Assembly (NCBI GenBank): GCA_947475735.1
Contig: CANJLQ010000003.1
Span: 124,001 to 188,000, forward strand
Length of the DNA stretch: 64,000 nt
Direction of reading: 5' to 3'
Origin: Caulobacteraceae bacterium
GTDB taxonomy: Bacteria; Pseudomonadota; Alphaproteobacteria; Caulobacterales; Caulobacteraceae
In this document: positions 8,741 through 17,305 of the stretch, piece after piece
Numbering within the stretch: the first letter of the stretch is position 1
How the letters are laid out: each line of letters starts with the position of its first letter
Made by a program: the position numbers and the translations under genes
The notes under the pieces: generated by a model
Told to the model about the DNA's origin: nothing
The model's input: the letters and a program-made list of their open reading frames with translations, nothing else
The model's database searches: none

Positions 8741-9526
8741 GTGGACGATACCCCTCCCCTGCTCGTCGAGGAGGCCGACGGCATCGTCGTCGTCCGGTTG
8801 AACCGGCCCGAGGCCAGGAACACGCTAAGTCCACCCCTGATCGAAGCCCTGACTCGAACGGCGCAGGATCTGCGGCGTCGCGCCGACGTGCGCGCCGTCA
8901 TCCTGACTGGGACAGGGACCCTCTTCTCCGCCGGCATTGACCTGAAGTCCGACCCGGACAAGGACACGCTGTCCGAGCGCCGGGTGCGCGCCCTGGCGGG
9001 GCCGGACCTGTGCCGCGCCTGGGAGGAGATCGAGGCCGTCGCCATCGTCGCCATCGAGGGCTACTGCGTCGGCGGCGCCTGCGCCCTCGCCCTCGCCTGC
9101 GATTTCAGGGTCATGGGGATGAGCGCGATGATGCGCCTGCCGGAGGTGGCCTTGGGCATGAACATGAGCTGGGGCGCCGTGCCCCGCGTCACGGCCTTGC
9201 TGGGGCCGGCGCGCGCCAAGCGCTTCATCATCGAAGGCGCGCCGACGACCGCTGCGACCTGCCTTGCCTGGGGCCTCGCGGACGAGGTCGTCGCGGACGG
9301 TCAGGCCTTCGAGGCCGCCTACGCCTGGGCATCGCGAGTCGCCGCCTTGCCCCCTCTTCCCGTCCGAATGACGAAACAGGCGGTCAATGCCTGCACGACC
9401 GCGCTGCATTCCGCCACAGCCTTCATGGACCGGGACCAGTTTCTGCTGACGCGCACGACCGATGATCTCCGCGAGGGCATCGAGGCGTTTGTCCAGAAGC
9501 GACCGGCGACCTTTCGTGGCGACTGA
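8741..9526 (+). CDS. Enoyl-CoA hydratase/isomerase family protein
   Basis: Crotonase-fold enzyme, 261 residues, the usual family length. The oxyanion-hole motif is AGID at about residues 64-67 (SAGIDLKSD), and the second is EGYCVGGACALALACDF. The start is GTG 8741, two bases after the dehydrogenase stop; a longer in-frame extension only overlaps that gene. Hydration of the enoyl-CoA made by the preceding enzyme is the simplest role. One catalytic Glu may be conserved (MRLPEVALGM) and the second is less clear, so an isomerase or lyase reaction cannot be excluded. Confidence 0.88.
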   Translation: MDDTPPLLVEEADGIVVVRLNRPEARNTLSPPLIEALTRTAQDLRRRADVRAVILTGTGTLFSAGIDLKSDPDKDTLSERRVRALAGPDLCRAWEEIEAVAIVAIEGYCVGGACALALACDFRVMGMSAMMRLPEVALGMNMSWGAVPRVTALLGPARAKRFIIEGAPTTAATCLAWGLADEVVADGQAFEAAYAWASRVAALPPLPVRMTKQAVNACTTALHSATAFMDRDQFLLTRTTDDLREGIEAFVQKRPATFRGD

Positions 9527-9536
9527 GGAGATCGGG

Positions 9537-10142
9537 ATGACGACCGGCAAGCCTCTTCGATGGATCATGCCGCTTCTGGCGATCATCGCCGCCCTGGCGC
9601 TCGGAGCCGCGTCCGGCCTGCTGGTCGTCATGAAGGGCGAGCAGATCGGCCAGTCCAGCCATGACCACTGGCTGGGCAATCGCAGCGTAGGATCGACGCG
9701 GGCGGATCCCTGGACCCGTGCCATCATCTCGCGCATCGGCCTGCTGGCCCTGAACCGGTCGGAGACGATCTACTTCACACGCTATCGCGACAGCGAACGC
9801 AGACCTTTCCGAGCAGCTTGCGACTATGAAATTTCCGGTGCCGATCTTCCGGCTCGCTGGTGGTCGGTGACCCTTTACGGCGAGGACGACTTCCTGCCGC
9901 CCAACGACGACGGTGCCTTCAGCATCGACGCGACCCGAACAGTCCGCGACATATCCGGTCGCTGGCGGGCGCGTATCTCCTTGACGCGCGATGCCGCGCC
10001 GAACTGGATTTCGAGCCGCGCCGCCGACGGATTCGACCTGTCACTACGGCTCTACAATCCATCGCCTGACGCTCTGGCCAACGAGGCAACGATCCCCTTC
10101 CCTACGGTCACTCGCCTGTCTTGCGAAGGAGACGCGCCTTGA
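9537..10142 (+). CDS. DUF1214 domain protein, membrane-anchored
   Basis: 201 residues. One N-terminal transmembrane helix or uncleaved signal (about residues 12-35, IMPLLAIIAALALGAA) is followed by a periplasmic DUF1214-type beta domain (GNRSVGSTRADPWTRA, WWSVTLYGEDDFLPP). The ATG at 9537 has GAGGAG at 9525-9530. In many Alphaproteobacteria this protein is paired with a DUF1254 protein, as here; the pair corresponds to the two halves of longer DUF1254-DUF1214 proteins. The biochemical role is unknown. Its position at the end of a beta-oxidation operon within the operator-linked island is unusual. Confidence 0.75.
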   Translation: MTTGKPLRWIMPLLAIIAALALGAASGLLVVMKGEQIGQSSHDHWLGNRSVGSTRADPWTRAIISRIGLLALNRSETIYFTRYRDSERRPFRAACDYEISGADLPARWWSVTLYGEDDFLPPNDDGAFSIDATRTVRDISGRWRARISLTRDAAPNWISSRAADGFDLSLRLYNPSPDALANEATIPFPTVTRLSCEGDAP

Positions 10143-10684
10143 AGTCCCCGACGTCCCAAGCTCTGGCGCTGGCGGCCCTGAGCCTCATTGCTTTCGCCAT
10201 CGGCCATCTGGCCGTCGTGGCGGTCTATCCTTACCGCGCCACGAGCATGGCGATGGACCGGATCAGCCAGAACGGTGCCGCCGTCAACCAGTGGCGTCAC
10301 GGGCAGCGCGCGACGGGTCAGTCGCGCCGGATCGTACGTCCATCGCCGGATCTGGCAAACTCGAGCTGCGTCTACGATCTGGCGACCGGACCGGTTCGTG
10401 TCACGGCGGCCCCATGGGACGGCTATATGTCGGTTTCCGTATACAGCGCCAACAGCGACAACATCTTCGTGGTCAACGATCGCAACGCGCCGCAAGGGGT
10501 CGACATGATCATCTACCTGCGTGGCACGCCACGGCCTTCGGGTGCCGACCTCGTGGTCGAGTCTCCCAGTCGAAGGGGCATCGTTCTGCAACGCAGGCTC
10601 GCGCCGACGGCCGAGCGATTCGCCGCCGCAGCCGCAGCTCGGGCCTCAGATGGCTGCACGTCACTGGCCGAACAGGGGCTATGA
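10139..10684 (+). CDS. DUF1254 domain protein, membrane-anchored
   Basis: 181 residues with an N-terminal hydrophobic helix ([20 protein letters not shown]), followed by a DUF1254-like periplasmic domain ([37 protein letters not shown]). TTG at 10139 is chosen because AAGGAG lies at 10126-10131 and TTGA overlaps the DUF1214 stop; TTG 10121 is a longer alternative. Tight coupling implies a two-protein complex. Its last six bases overlap the convergent acyl-CoA ligase gene. Function unknown. Confidence 0.7.
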   Translation: MKSPTSQALALAALSLIAFAIGHLAVVAVYPYRATSMAMDRISQNGAAVNQWRHGQRATGQSRRIVRPSPDLANSSCVYDLATGPVRVTAAPWDGYMSVSVYSANSDNIFVVNDRNAPQGVDMIIYLRGTPRPSGADLVVESPSRRGIVLQRRLAPTAERFAAAAAARASDGCTSLAEQGL

Positions 10685-12298
10685 CCGAAGGCAGTCGCCG
10701 TGACGGCCGCGCAAGGCCTTTTTGTCGATCTTGCCGGTCGCCGTCAGCGGGACGGTATCGAACAGGATCAGATCCGGCATCCACCAGCTTGCGATCAACG
10801 GAGCCAGATGCGCACGGATCGATTGGTCGCTGACTGCCGCCTCGGGGTCGGCTTCGATGACCAGGATCGGCCGCTCCTCCCACTTGGGATGAAACACGCC
10901 CACCACCGCAGCGATCTTTACGCCCGGGCACCCGGCAGCAGCGTTTTCGATATCGATGGAGCTGATCCACTCGCCGCCTGACTTGATGACGTCCTTGGAC
11001 CGGTCGGTGATGCGCATGAAGCCGTCGTCGTCGATCGTCGCGATATCGCCGGTGTCGAACCATCCGTCGGCATCGACCGCGCTGGCTTCCGACCGGAAGT
11101 AGCGCTCGAGCACCCACGGCCCTCGCACCTCGAGAGTGCCCGAGGTCTTCCCATCGTGCGCGCAGGGTTCGCCGGCCTCATCAACGATCCTCATCTGGAT
11201 CCCGAACGGAGCCCGGCCCTGGCGCGTCCAGATGACCTCGTCGCACGCGTGCTGACCCCTGGCCGCGAGACGCGGCGTCGGCGTGGAGATCGCCCCAAGC
11301 GGGCTGGTCTCGGTCATCCCCCAGATCTGTCGAACGGTGACGCCGTAGCTTCTCTCAAACGTCTCCGCCATGATCTGCGGCACGGCCGATCCGCCGATCA
11401 CCAGGCGTTTCAGCGACCCTGTGGTTCCGCCGGTCGCCTTCAGATGGGCCAGATACATGGTCCAGATGGTCGGGACGCCGCCCGAGAAGGTCACCCCCTC
11501 GTCCTGGATCAGCGCGTGCAGGCTGGCCCCGTCGAACCGATCGCAGGGCAGGACGATCTTGCAGCCGCTGATCAGGGCCACGAACGGGAGGCCCCAGGCC
11601 GTGGCGTGATACAGCGACTGGCACGGCATGATGCTGTCGAAGGCCGTGAAGCCGATCCCACCGTCCAGTCCGGCGGCGAGGGCGTGCAACACGACGGACC
11701 GGTGGCTGTACAGGACGCCCTTGGGATCACCCGTGGTGCCGGAGGTGTAGCAGAGGAATGCCCCGGCGTTCTCGTCGAAGCGCGGCCAGACAAAGTCCGG
11801 ATCGGCCTCAGCAAGCAGGGTCTCGTACCTTTCAGCTCCGACGCGACCCGTCAGGGTTCGTTCCGCGTCCGCCAGCATTACGAACCGCTCGATCGTCGGG
11901 AGCCGCTCGCGCAGCCGATCCACGAGCCCGGCGAAGGATCGATCATAGAGCAGCACCCGACTGCCGGCGTGCAGAATCGTGAAGGCGAGCTGATCGTCCG
12001 ACAGTCGGGGGTTGGCCGTGTGCAGGACCGCCCCCATGCCGGGCACGGCGAAGAACAGTTCCAGGTGTCGATGGGTATTCCAGGCCAGTGACGTGACCCT
12101 GTCTCCGGGCACGACGCCCAGGGCGGTCAAGGCATTCGCTGCTCGTGCCGCGCGGGTCGCGAGACCGCCGTGGTCGTAGCGCCAGACAGGCTCATCGACG
12201 AGGCGCGACACGATTTCACGATCGGCATGCGCGCGCCCAGCGTGAACCAGGATGTCGCTGATCATCAGCGGCGTCTGCTGCATCAAACCACCGAGCAC
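10679..12298 (-). CDS. Fatty-acid/aryl-acid CoA ligase (AMP-forming)
   Basis: Full-length ANL ligase, 539 residues, resembling AlkK/medium-chain acyl-CoA ligases. Motifs: A3 [13 protein letters not shown]5 [11 protein letters not shown]8 [15 protein letters not shown] and the catalytic lysine near the C-terminus in [16 protein letters not shown] 12298 and ATG 12283 are both possible starts. It is the last gene of the minus-strand unit TonB receptor - M28-like protein - ligase, 13 bp after the M28-like gene. It would activate the acid released from the imported compound for the beta-oxidation enzymes encoded at 6.9-9.5 kb. Confidence 0.92.
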   Translation of the reverse strand: MLGGLMQQTPLMISDILVHAGRAHADREIVSRLVDEPVWRYDHGGLATRAARAANALTALGVVPGDRVTSLAWNTHRHLELFFAVPGMGAVLHTANPRLSDDQLAFTILHAGSRVLLYDRSFAGLVDRLRERLPTIERFVMLADAERTLTGRVGAERYETLLAEADPDFVWPRFDENAGAFLCYTSGTTGDPKGVLYSHRSVVLHALAAGLDGGIGFTAFDSIMPCQSLYHATAWGLPFVALISGCKIVLPCDRFDGASLHALIQDEGVTFSGGVPTIWTMYLAHLKATGGTTGSLKRLVIGGSAVPQIMAETFERSYGVTVRQIWGMTETSPLGAISTPTPRLAARGQHACDEVIWTRQGRAPFGIQMRIVDEAGEPCAHDGKTSGTLEVRGPWVLERYFRSEASAVDADGWFDTGDIATIDDDGFMRITDRSKDVIKSGGEWISSIDIENAAAGCPGVKIAAVVGVFHPKWEERPILVIEADPEAAVSDQSIRAHLAPLIASWWMPDLILFDTVPLTATGKIDKKALRGRHGDCLRS

Positions 12299-12311
12299 CT
12301 TCCCCCCCGCA

Positions 12312-13550
12312 CTAGGTCACGGGCGACAGCGTCGAGCGGATCAGGCGTATCATCCGTTCGGCCAGGTCGACGCTGAGATCGGCCGAAGTGCACGAGAGAT
12401 CGTCTGCCTCGGTATGGTGAAACCGGTGCGCGCCGAACACGCCGGCCACCGCCGGATAACCTGCCTCAATGATGTCTCCGAGTTCTCCGCCTGCGCCCTC
12501 GCTGACGTCGTAAGGAGCCTCCAGCCCTGGTGCCCCGGCGAAGCAGTCTCGCGCTACACCTAACAACGTCGGCGAGACAGCCAGGAAACGCTGCGGATCG
12601 GCACTCGGCAGCGGCGTCAGTCCCCCAGGCACCGCACGCCAGTCCAAGGTCGCTGCATTAGCCCCGATGTGGACCCACAGCGCCGCCCGATCGACCGGCG
12701 TGGGACGTCGGGACAGGTGCGTGGCTATCCCGGCGTATCCGCGTTCGTGGGCCGTCGTGCATAGCGCCAGGATGTCGAAGTCCATGACGCTGCGCGCTGC
12801 TAACTCGATCAGCAGCAGCCAGGCCGCCAGTCCGGACCCCCGCTCGCCCGCACAGGTCGACCAGCCAGACCGCGGGGTCGACAGAATCAGTGTGCGGTCC
12901 GCGCCGCGGTCGACCCGGCCGACGACATTGAACACCTCGCGCGGCGCGTCATCGCGCTCGACGTTGAATGTCGCGAGACAGCCGTCGAGTGCCGGTATGC
13001 CCACGGCATCGCGCGGCGACAGGATGGCCACAGGGACGCTGAAGTCATCGCCACTCAGGCCGGTGTTCAGACAAGCGGCCAGGCCACTGGGCCCATGGGT
13101 CACGAGCACGACGGCCTGCGCGCCGCGGTCCACCGCAGTCCGCACACATGCCTGGATGCGGTCATCGCGCGCCGAAGACCAGCGGTCATGCGGTAGATCG
13201 ATGACCGCAATCGTCCCCGCCGGGCCCGGATCCGTTGTCTCGGCTCGCCGACGCACCATCGGACCGGCCACCCTTCCGCTCGGGGAAGCCGGATGCGAGG
13301 TCAAAGGGACCGCCCCCCCCGACCATGCAAGCGAGGCGACACTCGTGTCTGACCAGGTCGTCGGGAACGTCTCCAGCGCCACCCGGTAGCCGAGCTGTGC
13401 AAGCTCGTCCGCGATCCAAGTCCCGACGGCTTGATCCCCCGGACCTCCGGCGCGCTTGTCACCGAGGCGAAAATAGCGGTCGAGGATCGACTCCGCGCGG
13501 TCCCGGTAATCGGTCGGGGCTGGGCGGGATGACCGACGTTCGCGGGTCAT
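12312..13550 (-). CDS. M28-like (PA-domain) protein with lost metal ligands
   Basis: 412 residues with the layout of M28 aminopeptidases carrying a PA-type insert (about residues 60-190), but the metal sites look destroyed. The usual HxD segment reads STPRSGW, the usual DNxSG reads ERGSG, the Glu pair reads HERG, and only the final His (RFHHTEADD) is retained. No signal peptide is seen. It is therefore either a pseudo-enzyme or a hydrolase with changed chemistry. The ATG at 13548-13550 sits inside one arm of a long inverted repeat (13511-13566), which could also hide its ribosome binding site. It lies between the TonB receptor and a CoA ligase in one unit. Confidence 0.7.
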   Translation of the reverse strand: MTRERRSSRPAPTDYRDRAESILDRYFRLGDKRAGGPGDQAVGTWIADELAQLGYRVALETFPTTWSDTSVASLAWSGGAVPLTSHPASPSGRVAGPMVRRRAETTDPGPAGTIAVIDLPHDRWSSARDDRIQACVRTAVDRGAQAVVLVTHGPSGLAACLNTGLSGDDFSVPVAILSPRDAVGIPALDGCLATFNVERDDAPREVFNVVGRVDRGADRTLILSTPRSGWSTCAGERGSGLAAWLLLIELAARSVMDFDILALCTTAHERGYAGIATHLSRRPTPVDRAALWVHIGANAATLDWRAVPGGLTPLPSADPQRFLAVSPTLLGVARDCFAGAPGLEAPYDVSEGAGGELGDIIEAGYPAVAGVFGAHRFHHTEADDLSCTSADLSVDLAERMIRLIRSTLSPVT

Positions 13551-13566
13551 CCCGCCCAGCCGACCG
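13511..13566. terminator. Long inverted repeat between TonB receptor and M28-like gene
   Basis: A perfect 17-bp stem (13518-13534 with 13545-13561) encloses a 10-base loop. Five more pairs (13511-13515 with 13562-13566) follow a two-base bulge. It starts 19 bp downstream of the TonB receptor stop, which suits transcript termination or 3' end stabilisation, but there is no T-run on either strand. It also contains the start codon of the M28-like gene, so attenuation is possible. Confidence 0.55.
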
Positions 13567-13584
13567 GAGGCGAGCCGACGACTG

Positions 13585-15822
13585 TCACCAGCGATACCGG
13601 ACCTGGAAGCCGAAGTTCCGGGGCTGGTTCAGGCGCTGAGTCGTCGGTGAGGCGAAAATGGTGAAGGTGCTGTCGCTGAGGTTGGTGCCGAACACCGAAT
13701 ACTCGATATCGCCGACCTGAAGCGCCACTCGGGCATTGAGAACGTCTATGTCCGGCAGGTCGTAGTTCGGTGTGACCGAACCGGGCCGCACCAGCTCCTG
13801 AAGTCCGCCGGTCTGACCGTTATAGTTGACGTTGAGCCGCAGTTCGCTGTCTCCGAACACAGGTCGTGCCCAGTTCAGGTCTGCGCCGTAGATCCAGTCG
13901 GGCACCTGGGCCAGAGGTTGGCCGTCGTAAATCCCCGCCGTGATCTCGCCGTCCTGAGCCGAGACGTTCACACCAAGGCGAAGAACGCCGCCCGCGAAGT
14001 CAAACCGGGTGTTGGTTTCCAGTTCGATGCCCGTGCTCTCGGCCTCGCCCGCGTTGGTCAGGAATGACACAGCATTCAGCGAGCAGACTGGGAGACCTAT
14101 GAAACAGCCGTTGTCGGTCTGGACGATCAGATTTTCAGTCTGGTTCCGGTAGGCGGCGAGCCCGAAGTTGAAATGACGGCCAAGGCTGCCCTTCAGCCCG
14201 ATCTCGATGGCGTCCGAGGTCTCGTCGTCATAGGCCGCAACGACCGGTATCGGCTGTTGCGGGACACCCAGATTCGCGTTGAAACCACCAGAGCGATAAC
14301 TCGACCCGACCTTTGCATAGGCCAGTAGATTCTCGGTGAGATCGTAGGACGCGATGACGTTATAGGAGACATTATCCGGGGAGGTTTCCGCGTCGAAAGA
14401 GAACTGCGACCCGCCCACGGCGACCCCGGTGCCGGCATCGAACCGGCGTGCCTCGATCGATTTTTCGTCGGAGGTATAGCGTGCTTCCACCGACAGATTG
14501 AAGGCCTCGGTCAGGTCATAGCCGAGCGACCCGTAAACCGCCCAGGACTGGTACTCCAGCAGCACGGGTGACCGCAGGCCCGTCGATGGATTGAGCGGAG
14601 TAGGAGTACGCAGATTGGTGTTGAAGCTCTCGCTCTCCAGCGAATAGTACTCGGCTCCAACCAGCCACGTCAGTCGGTCCTCGGCGGCCACTCCGGTCAG
14701 GTGGATGTCTTGATTGAAGATGGTGCTGGTATCGCCGACCAGGGAATCAGCGGCGGCATCGATCGGGATCAGAACCAGGCCAGCCAGTCGGTCGGCGGCC
14801 AGCGTCGTCGGATTCGTCCCATCGGCATCGAATTGGTAGAAGGACGTGCGCTCGCGCCAGGCGGTCGTGCTCGACAAGGTGGCGGAGCCGAAGTCACGTT
14901 TGTAGCGCAGAGTAGCCGCGCTAAAGTCGAGCGTGGCGGCAGGGGCCAGGCTCCACGGATATTCATACTCTGACTGCGTCACACCGCGCGGGAACGCCGC
15001 CTGGGGGGCGATGACAACGCGATAGGTGATCGCTGGGATGTCGCCTTCAAGCCGCTCTGCCAGAAAGGTGACGTCAGTCCCGTCATCCCGGTAGCGAATT
15101 TGACCGCGAACGCCGAGCGTGTTCTGGCGGTCGAAATAGACGTCGTTCTGGGGGTTGTAAAAGAAACCACCCTGCTGATCGATGTAGTCGACCCCGACAC
15201 GGACCGCGATGTTGTCGTTGACGACCAAGTTGGCCACTGCCTGAACCTGGGGACTTTCGTTTTCGACCCCATACTTGAAGTCGACGAACCCGGTGTTCGC
15301 GAAGACAGGTTCCTGGGCGATGATGTTGATGGCGCCGCCGACCGCGTTCCGTCCATAGAGCGCGCCCTGGGTGCCACGCAGGATCTCGACCCGGCCGATA
15401 TCGAAGAGGTCATTGCGGTTGTAGCTACGACCGCCGACCGCCCCGCCGCCGATATAGGCCCCGTCGCGATACAGGCCCACGCTGGGGTCGGCGCTGGTCG
15501 CCCGCGCTGTCGGCGAGGCGCGGATGGAGATTTCCGAGTTCACCGGCGACGAGGTGTTGAAGAACCGAACACCCGCCTGACCCGACAGAAGTTCAAGGGC
15601 CGATGACACGCCGCCGCGGTCAGACAAGGTCTGATCTGTCAGGACAGCTGCGGCCACCGGTACATCGGACAGCCGCTCCTCGCGACGCCGTGCGGTCACC
15701 ACGACGTCTTCGACCGCGGTCGCCTGGGCAGGCTGCGGGGCCGGTGACGTCTGGGCCTCGGCTATGGCTGGCAGAGCCGACAACAAGGCAGCGGCGCAGA
15801 CGCCCTTCATTTGGTGACGCAT
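13585..15822 (-). CDS. TonB-dependent outer-membrane receptor
   Basis: 745-residue receptor with signal peptide (MRHQMKGVCAAALLSALPAIAEA). Its TonB box region (VEDVVVTARRREER) is followed by a plug domain with the RVEILRGTQGALYGRNAVGG segment and a 22-strand-type barrel ending in aromatic residues (FQVRYRW). The DVVVTARRREE type is common in receptors of Sphingomonad/Caulobacter catabolic clusters. ATG 15820-15822 is chosen because GGAG lies about 7 bases upstream and the signal peptide begins there. It should import the island's substrate across the outer membrane. The promoter region carries two copies of the operator. Confidence 0.93.
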   Translation of the reverse strand: MRHQMKGVCAAALLSALPAIAEAQTSPAPQPAQATAVEDVVVTARRREERLSDVPVAAAVLTDQTLSDRGGVSSALELLSGQAGVRFFNTSSPVNSEISIRASPTARATSADPSVGLYRDGAYIGGGAVGGRSYNRNDLFDIGRVEILRGTQGALYGRNAVGGAINIIAQEPVFANTGFVDFKYGVENESPQVQAVANLVVNDNIAVRVGVDYIDQQGGFFYNPQNDVYFDRQNTLGVRGQIRYRDDGTDVTFLAERLEGDIPAITYRVVIAPQAAFPRGVTQSEYEYPWSLAPAATLDFSAATLRYKRDFGSATLSSTTAWRERTSFYQFDADGTNPTTLAADRLAGLVLIPIDAAADSLVGDTSTIFNQDIHLTGVAAEDRLTWLVGAEYYSLESESFNTNLRTPTPLNPSTGLRSPVLLEYQSWAVYGSLGYDLTEAFNLSVEARYTSDEKSIEARRFDAGTGVAVGGSQFSFDAETSPDNVSYNVIASYDLTENLLAYAKVGSSYRSGGFNANLGVPQQPIPVVAAYDDETSDAIEIGLKGSLGRHFNFGLAAYRNQTENLIVQTDNGCFIGLPVCSLNAVSFLTNAGEAESTGIELETNTRFDFAGGVLRLGVNVSAQDGEITAGIYDGQPLAQVPDWIYGADLNWARPVFGDSELRLNVNYNGQTGGLQELVRPGSVTPNYDLPDIDVLNARVALQVGDIEYSVFGTNLSDSTFTIFASPTTQRLNQPRNFGFQVRYRW

Positions 15823-15872
15823 CTCATCCTCCCCAGAGCGCGCGAACCGCGCTTCATATGAGCCTGATGCTT

Positions 15873-15887
15873 TGTCGATAATCGACA
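15873..15887. promoter_or_regulatory. Putative operator palindrome, copy 3 (best match)
   Basis: TGTCGATAATCGACA is a palindrome with both 7-bp arms perfect around a central base, 51 bp upstream of the TonB receptor start. It defines the consensus for the four copies. Confidence 0.72.
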
Positions 15888-15913
15888 ACTGTCAAGGTCG
15901 CGCCGATCACACT

Positions 15914-15928
15914 TGTAAATAATCTACA
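15914..15928. promoter_or_regulatory. Putative operator palindrome, copy 4
   Basis: TGTAAATAATCTACA, one arm mismatch, begins 41 bp after copy 3, about four helical turns, so two dimers could bind on the same DNA face between the TonB receptor and MFS genes. Confidence 0.62.
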
Positions 15929-16035
15929 TCTGAGGCCATCTTGTCGCCAATGATGACACCCGGGCATGGTCGGGGGCGAGGGAGTTCACGGATGATGCAG
16001 TCAGGATCGCAGAAGCACTCGGCGACCCAGCGGTC

Positions 16036-17301
16036 ATGAGCGAGACGCACGAGCGGCCGGGCAGCGCAGCATCCGTCGTCTGGTTCCTGTTCCTGATGTT
16101 CCTGGTCTCTACCTTGAACATGGCGGACCGACAGATCATCGGCATCGTGGCAGAACCCATCAAGCGTGAGTTCGGCCTGTCGGACACCCTCATCGGCCTC
16201 TTGGGCGGCACCGCCTTCGCCCTGGTCTATCCGCCGCTTGGTCTACCGATTGCGCGGCTGGCGGACCGCTTCAACCGCCGCAACATCCTCGCGGCGTGCT
16301 TGGCGTTCTGGAGCAGCATGACCATGCTCTGCGGCCTGGTGACCGGCTTCTGGTGGCTGGCCCTTGCCCGGGCCGGCGTTGCAGCAGGCGAGGCCGGCTA
16401 TGCGCCCACCACCCACTCCATGATCGCCGATCGGGTGTCGGAAAAGCGAAGGGCCTCCGCTTTCGCGGTTCTGGTCACGGGCATTTCGGCCGGAGCCCTG
16501 CTGGCGACGGTCGTTGGTGGTTATGTGTCCGAGCACTACGGCTGGCGGATGGCCTTCGTGGCGCTGGGCGTGCCGGGCATTCTCGTCGCGGCGCTCGTGA
16601 TGCTGACCGTGCCCGAACCGCCCCGTCGAGTGGCGGTCAAGACCGGGAGCGCCTGGGCCACCTACCGGCGACTGCTGTCAAGTAAGCCGTTCACCTGGTG
16701 CGTCGGAGCGTCTGCCCTGCATCTCATGGTGACCTATGCCGTCGGCGCATGGGGGATTGCCTGGTTCATCCGCTTTCATGAAATGGGGCTGGCGAGGGCG
16801 GGCCTCGTCCTCGGCGGACTCGCAGCCATCGCCGGGGTTCTTGGCAGCATCGGAGGCGGCCTGATCGGGGATCGACTGGCCAGGGTCGATCGTCGGTGGC
16901 TCGCCTGGTGGCCGGCGGTAACGGTCTTTGTCGCGGCCTTCGTCGGAGCGGGAGCCTTCCTGACCGGGGACCTCAACTGGGCCATCGCGGGCGCGACCCT
17001 GGCGGTCTTCCTGAATGCTCTCTACCAGCCGTCCAGCTATGCGCTGATCCAGAGCGTGGCCGATCCTGCGGAGCGCGCCAGCGCGGCGGCTCTGATGATC
17101 TTCATCCAGAACCTGATCGGACTTGGCCTCGGCCCGCTCCTGGTCGGGATCGTGAGCGACGCCCTGACGCCGACGCTCGGCATTCGATCGCTGGGCGTCG
17201 CCTTGGCCGGCATCTTCATGGTCAACGTCCTTGCGGCCGGTGCCTACTGGGTGGCCGGCCGTCACTATGGCCGGGCACCGGCCGATCCGATGGAAGCGTG
17301 A
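16036..17301 (+). CDS. MFS transporter, spinster-like
   Basis: 421-residue inner-membrane transporter with about 12 predicted helices. The conserved NMADRQIIGIVAEPIKREF start of helix 1, the RLADRFNRRNI loop between helices 2 and 3 and the GEAGYAPTTHSMIAD helix 4-5 segment are typical of the spinster-like/aromatic-acid-type MFS branch. It is divergent from the TonB receptor and is followed after 4 bp by a carboxylesterase, so it probably moves the same compound, or a product of it, across the inner membrane. The direction (uptake or efflux) cannot be read from the sequence. Confidence 0.9.
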   Translation: MSETHERPGSAASVVWFLFLMFLVSTLNMADRQIIGIVAEPIKREFGLSDTLIGLLGGTAFALVYPPLGLPIARLADRFNRRNILAACLAFWSSMTMLCGLVTGFWWLALARAGVAAGEAGYAPTTHSMIADRVSEKRRASAFAVLVTGISAGALLATVVGGYVSEHYGWRMAFVALGVPGILVAALVMLTVPEPPRRVAVKTGSAWATYRRLLSSKPFTWCVGASALHLMVTYAVGAWGIAWFIRFHEMGLARAGLVLGGLAAIAGVLGSIGGGLIGDRLARVDRRWLAWWPAVTVFVAAFVGAGAFLTGDLNWAIAGATLAVFLNALYQPSSYALIQSVADPAERASAAALMIFIQNLIGLGLGPLLVGIVSDALTPTLGIRSLGVALAGIFMVNVLAAGAYWVAGRHYGRAPADPMEA

Positions 17302-17305
17302 TGCG

